From: Rubrivivax sp.
Lineage (GTDB): Bacteria > Pseudomonadota > Gammaproteobacteria > Burkholderiales > Burkholderiaceae_C
Assembly: GCA_022842305.1 (NCBI GenBank)
Contig: JALHPY010000018.1
Location: 1 to 50,425 of the forward strand
Reading direction: 5' to 3'
Length of the DNA: 50,425 nucleotides
Of this stretch, positions 44,201-50,425 are shown piece after piece; the first letter of the stretch is position 1, and every line of letters starts with the position of its first letter. The notes under the pieces are model-generated. The model was given only the letters and a program-made list of their open reading frames with translations, had not been told where the DNA came from and ran no database searches. The translations under genes and the position numbers were made by a program.

Positions 44201-46982
44201 GGGCGAGCTTCACCGCACGGGGCGTCACGGCGCTTTCGAGGCGCGACCATTCGGTCAGCGCATCGAACGAGAACGGCAGGTCGGTGCTCGCCGAAGCGGG
44301 CCCGCGTCGCGAGCGTCTGCGCGACTCCGCGTCGTAGCCGCAGTCGATGCGAAACGCCAGACGGGATGGACGCGCAAACCGGGCCCGCATGATGCGCGGC
44401 AACGGAGCGTCGTCCAAGGCCTCGCGCACGTAGCAGTCGAGCACGTAGGCCTTGCGTTTGTCGAGCAGGCTGGAATGCTCTTTCCAAGTCTCCGGGCGGA
44501 CCGATTCGCTGAGGTACTCGACATCCCAGGGCTGTGCGTCCCTGGGCACGGCATCGGGATCGAGCTGGGGGGCGCCATCGCCACCCTGCGGTTCGGCCCC
44601 GAAGCGCAGGCTCGTCATCTTCTGTCGGTAGAACTCCTTGAAGAATCCGTACTCCTGCAACTCGCTGGCAATCGCGTTCTCGAAGAGCAGCGCCTGACCT
44701 TCTGGCGTGAGACTGCTCTTTGGGGGAGCCTGCGTCAGCCAGCGCTTGAGCGCCTCCCAGACTCTGGTGATGGGGTACTGATCGGGCTCGGCAGCCGGCG
44801 GCGCTTCATCCTTCAGGGCCTTCGCCAAGCTGTTCGCTCGGCGGAGCGTCGCATCGATCACCTGGCGCACTTTTCTTTGTCGCAGGTCCCCATAGGTCGC
44901 GCGTGCAATGCGCCATACGTCGGGGTCCATGCCGCCTGGGCCGCAGTAGTACTTCTGGTCTTCGACGACGCCCCGGCGGGCCGCGGAGAGTTCTTTCTCG
45001 AATCGCTTGCGGAACTCCGCGCTGAACTGAGCGAAGGGCACCTCGATGCCCAGCGCGCCCTGATTCGTTGCCTTCTGCTTCTCCCGGTCGATCTTTGCCG
45101 CCGAGTACGCCTCGCGCAGCTTCGTCCGATCCGCGAGTTCCTTGCCGGCGATGGCCTTGAGAAACGGCAGCAGCGCCGTTGGCAACACCACGTCGGTGCC
45201 ATTCAACTTGACCGTCTCTCCCTCCAGGGCGACTTCGGGCCAGTCATGGATCTCGGGCCGGAACAGGGTTTCCTCCATCACGTGCTGCGAGGGGAACTCC
45301 GCCACCAGAATGGCTCGCGTGTCCGCCGGCACAGGCTCCTGCGAGCCGTGGGCACCCGGTACATCGCGCAGTACGAGAGGACAGGCCGAGCGTCGATCCG
45401 TCAGCCATGCCCGTCCGCCGCCGATCTGCAGGTACAGGCCGGAGAACGTGAACGACAGATGAGCCAGATCCTCGGCCCGCGAAACGGTGAGCCTGGCTCG
45501 CGTCAGATCGATGCTGGCCCTCGGATAACCCGCGGGCGATGCCGCGTCGCCCAGCCATAGATAGCTGTTCGTTGCCGCCAGGCGCGATTGCGCCTCGCGA
45601 TCGCCCGAGGCGTACAGGGCGTTGAGGTTCGAGGGTTTGAAAGCGAGTTCGCCAAAGGTGCAACCCTCGGGGACCAACTCCGCTTCTACGAGAAGCAAGG
45701 GCAGGTCGATCGTCGACAGTCTCGGGGGCGTCGTCCCCGTCCCGCGAATGTCCACCAGTGGCACATTGGAGAGCCCGCCGGCCGGCGCCGCCTTGCCCTT
45801 CCCGTCAGCACCTCTCTTGCTCTGGTCCCAACCCTTGACCGTCAATTGGCCTATCGTGGATGAGATCGGCTGGATGCCAGGCGCGACTGCACCGCTGAAC
45901 CAGTGCGTGACCACGCCAGCAGCCTCGCGAGTCGTCGTCAGCGTGCCGATTGAGAGGTTGACCGGGCCGAGGTGCCCTGCTTTGCCCCGGTTGATGTCCA
46001 ACGTCCACCTTGCCGTCAGCTCCGAGACTCCCGGCGGATGGGGCTGCCTTTTGCGTGCTTCTGGCGTCGCTGCGGTCTCGCTTCTCCAGGCGCAGTTCCA
46101 ATCGTTGCGCAGATAGCGCCAACTCGGCTCCTTCTCCGCCAACAAGCGCAGCTCTGGCCTCTGACCGGGCGACAGCAAGAACGGCAGTCTTCGCCCGGTC
46201 GCTTCGCCCACCGCAACGAACTGCAGCTCTTGCGCCGCGGCGAGGCTGCCCGGCTTGCTGGCTGGCTCGCACCACGCGAACTTCGCGGAGCTGAGCACGT
46301 GGTCAGTTGGAGAAATCGTCAGGGTGCTCGTTGACCCGGGCTGAAGGTGCCAGACGCCATTGACGTCCAGCAGCATCGTCGGCGCTCCCGCGACGCGAAG
46401 ATGACCATCGAAAACGTGCCGTTCCAGCATGTCAAGATGCACACGCGAGGGACGGAGTACAAATCCGCCGACCGACTCCTCGCCGGTCTTGGCTTGCCAT
46501 CTGCTGAGGTCGCTCAGGGTGACGTCCTCCGACGTCACCTCCGTCCCCAACATAAAGGTTCTCAGGCGAACGAACCACGTTCGTTCTCGCAGCATGAACA
46601 CGAACAGATGCCGAAACACCGGCAGCGTGCCAAAGCTCGCGCCGTAGATCATCAGCTCGTGGCCTGCCTTCGGGCCACCCTGCAAGGTCCGCGGCAAGGA
46701 TTCCGCGCCATCGCCGAAGGCTGCATGCGACAGACGCCAGGTGAGCGTTTCTGGCTCTTGCTCGTCCCCGTCTCTGATCACCGCAATGCCGCCGTCGATG
46801 CTCGCAAAGCGCAGACCGGGCGAGCGCCGCACGGGCGCGGGCGCCGCGTGCGCACGCAGCATGGTCAAGCCAGCGGGTGCCAGGGCGCCGGCCTGAACAA
46901 ATGTGCGCCGCCGAATCGGCAAGGCCACCGCCGTGCGTGCGCCGACCGGTCGGAACGAAACGAACGAAGTCTTGACACCCAC
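38214..46982 (-). CDS. Giant protein A (2922 residues) with Tat signal, function unknown
   Basis: First gene of the operon. The start is GTG at 46982 after GAGGGAGG. Residues 24-46 (RRRTFVQAGALAPAGLTMLR then AHA) form a twin-arginine signal: RRxF motif, weak hydrophobic core, AxA cleavage site. This suggests folded export to the periplasm. The body has a beta-rich N-terminal half, a segment near 1560-1640 (FYPALETARIRIDQIERM, then GDRSGGVFRPN), an alpha-helical coiled-coil region near 1700-2430 and a beta-rich C-terminal domain near 2515-2820 (SVGFSSFDYRVQVKVELNWG). The last two resemble large unnamed proteins I recall from actinobacteria. The tail is Ser/Ala/Pro-rich. No enzyme motif was recognised. 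Confidence 0.85.
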   Translation of the reverse strand: MGVKTSFVSFRPVGARTAVALPIRRRTFVQAGALAPAGLTMLRAHAAPAPVRRSPGLRFASIDGGIAVIRDGDEQEPETLTWRLSHAAFGDGAESLPRTLQGGPKAGHELMIYGASFGTLPVFRHLFVFMLRERTWFVRLRTFMLGTEVTSEDVTLSDLSRWQAKTGEESVGGFVLRPSRVHLDMLERHVFDGHLRVAGAPTMLLDVNGVWHLQPGSTSTLTISPTDHVLSSAKFAWCEPASKPGSLAAAQELQFVAVGEATGRRLPFLLSPGQRPELRLLAEKEPSWRYLRNDWNCAWRSETAATPEARKRQPHPPGVSELTARWTLDINRGKAGHLGPVNLSIGTLTTTREAAGVVTHWFSGAVAPGIQPISSTIGQLTVKGWDQSKRGADGKGKAAPAGGLSNVPLVDIRGTGTTPPRLSTIDLPLLLVEAELVPEGCTFGELAFKPSNLNALYASGDREAQSRLAATNSYLWLGDAASPAGYPRASIDLTRARLTVSRAEDLAHLSFTFSGLYLQIGGGRAWLTDRRSACPLVLRDVPGAHGSQEPVPADTRAILVAEFPSQHVMEETLFRPEIHDWPEVALEGETVKLNGTDVVLPTALLPFLKAIAGKELADRTKLREAYSAAKIDREKQKATNQGALGIEVPFAQFSAEFRKRFEKELSAARRGVVEDQKYYCGPGGMDPDVWRIARATYGDLRQRKVRQVIDATLRRANSLAKALKDEAPPAAEPDQYPITRVWEALKRWLTQAPPKSSLTPEGQALLFENAIASELQEYGFFKEFYRQKMTSLRFGAEPQGGDGAPQLDPDAVPRDAQPWDVEYLSESVRPETWKEHSSLLDKRKAYVLDCYVREALDDAPLPRIMRARFARPSRLAFRIDCGYDAESRRRSRRGPASASTDLPFSFDALTEWSRLESAVTPRAVKLARFDEGGRASGQVDAPEEDSAPKSEPWREDVKMLELLRMRSGSFVTAQERLADVEASLKAPGPLETAIELPARLLLSPAQHALWRTPRSRVDWPTDPFRARGLWTADLVTSDPDPLVRAVHSPDLRPASVRSGLEEARLRSAGALLERLLEQRSTDANAHTRDAMRTPVQKSPPRGPRAPWTLGVEESGPNAPDLVDLFRQTQPDAPKLTADQICDRRSAGGAEPPETQGAGAAKEPPPALHPLLDYLCHRRESLRRYGRAAVFRSTLDAFDRHELVLLSSAYGLPVRGKRERSGQLQEVKTSSQVDLPPQWRPIDVEAGTAVYRPRPLQLQELRLSTLGGTLRHDTGFVPPSSARHLSYGPLFDSLSIERWQHWTVLGRDVFAEVVYKGYLFPIGHRASLVKQTERIFLRHASGKRVRAFLRQRMFIRIGQPNKAFPALGQPNGGRQFPASVVRMLTETTPDIVDPSEDWDIKGVGPAPGGRLQFGNLAGLAFWPRTARIPGTEVRFECQIEQAVTSSPFVFVDNTSANQPELLRQLVEYYNGIGTPDRTVPLSGAIDFETIDARRHHRTLEFGGQSQRYCDELKPGASSHKTLSWTLKATGCAATSPPKNTVLVPGAWEGTNTLFDEPSLEGAEQPPFYPALETARIRIDQIERMSGGAPQVALVQFDGYYIANGFEASAENQAKDPLQIYLNVLNPIEMSMGDRGDRSGGVFRPNSLIAALTRQRGPLNGNERVSLGSLHSLTEKYIVPAAADATNVPAIRNSFPKAGDKDTSPGKLLQSKILGLVSIGDLLEHLDTGEAIKSVPVLREVVEYGVAGVQSSTAGVVDAVIGPLRGALEHFMRAWEDGNGKVSKLSAGLVNNLGEVFPDVHQALLDLQRAIPKAGETGALNLAANLAEVYESGRRLIDACARAASNPLDRIQEVLAGKLGQVFKPLEKLLEATLGTIATFSNLADLQGRLVVASRQDLTRLFGLRFPRFVSDVSSAPERLQGAVAALQQLDGVRQAVANGMREALRQPFTDLDSTALETARAMFSALEGVYSRAGQALGSASEEEAKVLGAAKAAMTSAKSGVAQAAGPFTPDLALIVAKLKELMESVRAINSALTQSSKGGPAAIAAAVLQWVDRLLGPARWLKVDEVDDLLKSVRSLLEQSSVSLADPTTKQASCPAAGDSFRVPSDWRSPSRAHRVLAAIHAIAESAHEAFEKALGADTKLPAEQAVALRAAVSRLGSESLRAQCEIQDAVAKLEAVATTFRSQFDAVGASALDPDRLLGLLTLKERATAIAGVERTAALLREAIRSLKGLEVEPVKAVLAATRRAVDSLLLWQHDVLSAMKPVTAAWATLEPASGGAVNDRLQRNIDAVDAARRFSADASISNRAWIERIEEARPRYLEAPTLDKDVFAALVRELGNSLAGRLRAWWRGAQVAESQAATLLGTSLQPLLTQFEALYRDLKYSRDSAWRSLDTPALVGMRDVLLIAPDRTLAYPAGEAKAPSGSLSPADDQLTLDRESLKKLLEGDARQLLSDTARREYLDKFLFGWSAGTASPVRIAQQLRRVSIDRLRAMLLGMIDFGTIREEIEESIKRLIPVSAKLSYDFNIKFNSSLRDSKTAIFAPATGCALNIQSNTIVDLQSGTPRFSSVGTMGAFDIHLIGKEPGKHALSLHFKGLRFAADDGPFHCDLQYAGLTMGPLLDFLEKLKPFFGSKEGGFYLAPLDGRLGLEAGYTLNLGTITLGNVSFFNVSMNAATRLPFDDSRATFVASLSRRDAPFTISFAPYGGSGFFALEADTEGIVGFEASFEYGGAGAFDYGPLKGQGRLMTGIYVRSTKNSSDLSATFYAGGSASIWIFSLGASLYVTARPVCGKLVGVATYTFSFSVGFSSFDYRVQVKVELNWGGGRNNCPEQQAWFEGDHSTTRLAAGPMSSGAAAGQGPVAVNESWVTPVATGGATTKSKSARAPAELPRGHRVVNTVCPGQDWARYASYFDLERPCVEEFE

Positions 46983-47480
46983 GCTGCCTCCCTCCTCAAC
47001 ACACGATACCCCGACACCATCGACGTGCGGGACGCTTCATCCCCATGGCGAGCGGTTCGAGCAAAGTCCAACTCGCCGCGCGCGCGCCGCGCCAACGGGC
47101 GGCCTGATCAAGGCAAGTAGAGCATGTTGCCTCGCGCGTGCGAAGGTCGTTGAACCCGCGGCGGCACAACGGCCGCAGGTGATTGCGACGTCGGATCGGC
47201 GAATCCCCGTTGGGCAGCTCCAACATCGCAGCAAGGCAGTGGGCTCGACGCAACTGTGACGCGTCGGCCCGCATCCCTGCAGACCCGTAAACAAATCTAG
47301 TGACGCAGGTCGTCGCAGTTTCGGACCAACGGTAAGCGGCGAACCGCTCGACGGAACTAACATGGCGTGCGGGCCCGCGCGGCGACTCGACCAACGAGAC
47401 CTCGTAGGTTGGTACTCCAACCCAACCGCGTGCCGCCGCGTCCAAGAGCGGTATATCCTTAGCGAAAGGACGGAGGGCAG
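46983..47480. other. Divergent promoter region between the giant operon and the M23 peptidase gene
   Basis: About 500 non-coding bases that should hold both promoters. GGTATATCC at about 47449-47457, just upstream of the peptidase gene, may include a -10 element. No strong palindrome or RNA was seen, and the open frames on either strand lack support. Confidence 0.45.
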
Positions 47481-48128
47481 ATGCAACGATTCACGATTCG
47501 AGCGCTGCTGTTTGCGGTGGCGTCGCTGGCGTCGAGCCAGGCAAGCATTGCGCAACTCGGTGGCTTCAAGTGCCCGCTGGATGGGCAGCCCAAGATCCGG
47601 CAAGGCGACTCCGAGGCATCGGAAGGGGGCCGCTTCAACAGCAAGCGCGGTGCCAACCACACCCACGGAGCGCTGGATCTCAACAGCACGGAGGGCGTCA
47701 CCGTAAAGGCTGCGCTGAGCGGCAAAGTGGGTGTGGCCGACGCCGCCTGGGGAAACATGGGTGGGACCGTCATCATCGACCACGGCGAGGGAGCGTACAC
47801 GATCTACGGTCACCTGGCCACGGTGACCGTCAAGGAAGGCGCCAAGGTGGCGACGGGAGACAAGATCGGGACGGTCGGATACACGGGCAACGCGGCCGCG
47901 CTAAAGCCGAAGGGGTTGCCGCCACACCTGCATTTCGCGATGGTTCAAGCCGGCCAGACCGGCCTCGCCGATGCTGGCAAGCCGATGCGCAAGATGAAGG
48001 ACTGGGGCGACATGTGGAAGAAGGAGCTCGACGCACAGCTCACAGGCTTCGTGAATCCGGTCCTCTTCATGGGCGCAGAGAACTGCTGGACTGGAAGTAC
48101 GACGACAGGTGCCCCAGGGGAGAAGTAG
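47481..48128 (+). CDS. Secreted M23-family metallopeptidase (LytM type)
   Basis: A 215-residue zinc peptidase expected to cut peptidoglycan cross-links or peptides in the periplasm. The signal peptide spans residues 1-24 (LLFAVASLASSQASIA). The zinc and catalytic pattern is complete: H62-G-A-L-D66, YGH with H111, and H149-L-H151. It has no LysM or coiled-coil domain, and two Cys (31 and 202) may form a disulfide joining the ends. The ATG follows CGGAGGGCAG. It is divergent from the giant operon. A role in opening the cell wall for the giant proteins is possible but is inferred. Confidence 0.9.
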   Translation: MQRFTIRALLFAVASLASSQASIAQLGGFKCPLDGQPKIRQGDSEASEGGRFNSKRGANHTHGALDLNSTEGVTVKAALSGKVGVADAAWGNMGGTVIIDHGEGAYTIYGHLATVTVKEGAKVATGDKIGTVGYTGNAAALKPKGLPPHLHFAMVQAGQTGLADAGKPMRKMKDWGDMWKKELDAQLTGFVNPVLFMGAENCWTGSTTTGAPGEK

Positions 48129-48632
48129 AGCTCGGCACATCAGTTCGCTGCTCCAACGCCGGCAATGTCGGAAGCGGTGCGGGGGCACGCACCCACAAGC
48201 CAGTTCGCCTGGATACACGCGGATCGCGCGCTCGTTTCCTTCGCGCTCGGACCGTCCATGAATGGCTCCGGACGATTGGAGCGGCAACCACCCGGTCCGG
48301 GCTTCGAGCAGCGACACGTTCCCCGTGGGCTGTTGCGCGCTCGGCGCATCACACCACATTGGCTTGACAACGCTTCTACACCGCCGTCTGTCGCCCATTG
48401 GGGAGGAACGGCAGTGCGACGGATGATTGATAGGGAGCGCCGGTCGCAGACGCGTCCGCGGCTGGGCCTCCTCCATCGCCTGTGGTTCTGCGGCTGACGC
48501 TGAGGCTGTACGCCGACGGAGCGGTTGCGGTCGTCAATTGGTTGGGCAAGACTAGTCGGCCGCCAGGTAGGATCAAATAGGCTACGAATAGCCGCTACAT
48601 ACATCTTGTCCATGTCACCACGGAGCTGAAAG
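48129..48632. other. Intergenic region without a recognisable gene
   Basis: About 500 bases. Short open frames on both strands lack signals, codon bias and ribosome binding sites. The last 60 bases are more AT-rich and probably carry the promoter of the next gene. Confidence 0.4.
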
Positions 48633-49214
48633 ATGATTCGGAGATCTCAATTGATCGTAGCGGTTTGCCTTGTGGGCTCAACGCTGCCCGGGCTCACCGC
48701 AGGGGAGAAGTTCCCGGCGAAAGGTTCTGTGACGTTTCCAAAAGGGCCTCTCCCACTCTTGATTCACTATGTCGATGGGAGCGGCACGCAGGTGAATGTC
48801 AAGCTCGCCGACATAGTCTATGCCGAACCAGATCTGTCGAAGAGCAAAGAGCTCCAGAGATTCGCGACGATGCCGTGCGCGGTCGGCCAAGTGGTCAACT
48901 TGCCACCGTCCCCCATTGCGGCAAGGGCAACTGGGGCCGATGCGCTGGGCATTGGGCGGTTCAGTTGGATCGCAAAAGGGCAGTACACCAGCGACGGGAG
49001 CAGCTGGAACTTCGTAGGCACCCTGACGCCCGTCAACGGAACATACGAGTTCAAGAAGCAAGACTGGGGTCAGCGCCAATGGTGGGCCGAGGTTGCGACT
49101 CGTCTTGGAGCGGCCTTTCCTGGCACGGCGTTCAAAGCGAACATCGTTGGCACAGCGGATTTCGCAGTACACGGTACGTGCAGCCTCAACTCGGCTGGCC
49201 AGGCCATCGTTTGA
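48633..49214 (+). CDS. Small secreted protein, function unknown
   Basis: A 193-residue protein with a signal peptide (MIRRSQLIVAVCLVGSTLPG, cleavage near LTA|GE) and a beta-rich mature part of unknown family. It has two cysteines (TMPCAVG and HGTCSLN) that could pair, and a WWAEVATRLGAAFPG helix. GGAG lies 7 bases before the ATG. It is in the same direction as the M23 peptidase gene, 504 bases downstream, so it probably has its own promoter. No name can be given. Confidence 0.65.
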   Translation: MIRRSQLIVAVCLVGSTLPGLTAGEKFPAKGSVTFPKGPLPLLIHYVDGSGTQVNVKLADIVYAEPDLSKSKELQRFATMPCAVGQVVNLPPSPIAARATGADALGIGRFSWIAKGQYTSDGSSWNFVGTLTPVNGTYEFKKQDWGQRQWWAEVATRLGAAFPGTAFKANIVGTADFAVHGTCSLNSAGQAIV

Positions 49215-49376
49215 CGCTGGTCTCGGTCGCACCGATGGCAGGCGCACGGGACGCGACGCGCTCGACAGACCGATCTGCTGAGGCACCTCGAACTCACGAA
49301 ACCAGCTAGAGGCACTCGCGCAGCCGCGGCAAGCGCTCACCGTGACGCAGATGTCCCTCTAAGAACTCAACTTCAG

Positions 49377-49673
49377 TTGCGGCACCTTCCTCAGAGCGGG
49401 TGCAACGTATGGATCGGCGCCGATTCGCCCCCGTCCGGAATCGCAGGTGTGTGGCCCTGGAACAGGCATGGCATTCTGGGCGCTGGGTTCTGGATCGGCA
49501 GCTACCCCTCCGGCACGCTGACGTTCAATTCACACAGCATCCAGCGACTCGCCGGGTACTCTGATGCCCGCGATACGCATCCTGGCCGTGCCTGAGCCCG
49601 ACAGTTGGATGTTGTTTGCAATGGGATGCTTGCTCGTTTTTTTTTGGTGCGGCGGGCTCGATCGTTCTCTTGA
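49377..49673 (+). pseudogene. PEP-CTERM gene remnant broken by frameshifts
   Basis: From 49588 the sequence reads VPEPDSWMLFAMGCLLVFF, a PEP-CTERM signal. In the frame as given it then runs into WCGGLDRS. The run of nine T at 49637-49645 is the cause: one more T would give LLVFFLVRRARSFS and a stop at 49671-49673, the expected Arg cluster and end. A second shift separates this from the plausible upstream frame 49377-49595 (VWPWNRHGILGAGFWIGSYP). Either the gene is decayed, or the first shift is a sequencing error in the T run. Confidence 0.6.
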
Positions 49674-49921
49674 CGCCAGCCGATGGGTGCCCGGCACAGC
49701 TGGGCAGCCTACCGATGCCAGTGGAGACGGCTGAACGTCGGCTTAGCGGAAGCGAGATCAGGAGCACGGACGACTCCAGTGGGTCGTCAGCACCAGTTCG
49801 TGACCTTCGGATGCGGTCGTTCAGCCGCTTCAAATTCCACCCGCCATGTCGCACCCGCGAACGAATGCTGTCGCCAGGCCGTGCTCTCTCGACCGCATCG
49901 GCGGCGTGGACTCCTCTGCGC

Positions 49922-50425
49922 TCAGGGATGCAGCGTGATACCGCGGAACCCCTGCGCAGACATCGGCCGGTCCTTGCACGCCCTGCCGTTGGTCACGACG
50001 CCGCCGTCGTCGCTCAGGATCTGCAAGCCGCCGCCGCCTCCCGGCAGATCGAACAGCGCCTCGGGCCTGAGGCCGACAAGTTCGCTGCTGTCGACGATCT
50101 GCGGCGCGTCTTTCGACTGGCCCGACCAGCGGTACAGCGTGAACGCACCGGCGTCGGAGGCCGGCCCGGCGACTATCCAGTAACCACGGCCGTCAAGGGC
50201 GCGGTCGATGCTGCGAACACCACGGCCGCGCAGTTCGAGCAGGATCGGCTCGCCGAAGCGCGCCTTGCGCCCGGACACCGCCCCAACGAGCTCTGCAGGG
50301 TTGAGAAACGGCACCAGCAGCGCCCTGCCGTTAGGCACCGGGTTGCGGAATCCAACCAGCAGGCTGCCATCGGGCATTGCCGCCAGCCCTTCGATGTTCA
50401 GTCCGCCGGGCGCCTCGGGCGCGAG
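49922..50425 (-). CDS. DUF3616-like protein, partial (5' end outside window)
   Basis: The last 167 residues of a protein of unknown function. The frame is open to the right edge, reading LAPEAPGGLNIEGLAAMPDG, then SLLVGFRNPVPNGRALLVPF, GRGVRSIDRAL and GRGYWIVAGP. The NIEGLA..P.G.LL.GFR.P motif and the RGYWIVAG segment are what I remember for DUF3616. This family looks like a secreted beta-propeller. The internal ATG at 50377 is not the true start. Its C-terminal part contains SAQGFRGITLHP. Confidence 0.75.
   Translation of the reverse strand, partial: LAPEAPGGLNIEGLAAMPDGSLLVGFRNPVPNGRALLVPFLNPAELVGAVSGRKARFGEPILLELRGRGVRSIDRALDGRGYWIVAGPASDAGAFTLYRWSGQSKDAPQIVDSSELVGLRPEALFDLPGGGGGLQILSDDGGVVTNGRACKDRPMSAQGFRGITLHP

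Noticed and set aside
38214-46982. Tc/RHS-type insecticidal toxin or polymorphic toxin
   Set aside because: No YD/RHS repeats, no DPxGL or PAAR-like motif and no immunity gene downstream.
46996-47445. Minus-strand 149-codon frame in the divergent promoter region
   Set aside because: Cys/Arg-rich, no ribosome binding site and no recognisable domain; it would occupy the promoter space of both neighbours.

Overview
The window is chromosomal DNA from a betaproteobacterium of the order Burkholderiales. The evidence is the gene order mdh, gntR, sdhC-sdhD-sdhA-sdhB-sdhE-gltA, a CitE-like gene directly after mdh, very GC-rich codon use, and many PEP-CTERM proteins. The Rubrivivax/Leptothrix/Ideonella part of the order fits best; this is inferred from gene content, not from an rRNA gene.

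Positions 1-15,450 are core genome. They hold the end of a TonB-dependent receptor, the succinate dehydrogenase/citrate synthase operon on the minus strand, a GntR regulator, and divergent malate dehydrogenase with a citrate-lyase-like gene. After these come a small periplasmic protein, exonuclease I, an M13 metallopeptidase, a phasin-like helical protein and an Aer-like chemotaxis receptor. A perfect 16-bp palindrome between gntR and mdh is a good operator candidate.

Positions 15,450-27,250 are a PEP-CTERM region. It has six intact PEP-CTERM proteins, all on the minus strand, and a secreted PQQ-type sugar dehydrogenase. No exosortase gene is present. The region is interrupted by a complete IS3-family element (IS51-like, 18424-19874) with inverted repeats and a GAC target duplication. 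Beside it lies a cluster of short direct repeats that look like transposase-binding sites of a lost element. A SARP/STAND-type ATP-dependent regulator (27256-30723) lies upstream of the cluster on the same strand.

Positions 30,724-50,425 are accessory DNA. Composition and codon use look different, intergenic gaps are long, and gene remnants are present (the end of a dabA-like gene and a frameshifted PEP-CTERM gene). The main content is an operon of two giant proteins, 2922 and 1714 residues, overlapping by ATGA. The first carries a twin-arginine (Tat) export signal. A divergent M23 peptidase and another small secreted protein lie upstream. A stand-alone proteasome-beta-like Ntn-hydrolase lies downstream on the same strand. 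This set is the best candidate in the window for an undescribed system. The window ends inside a DUF3616 gene.
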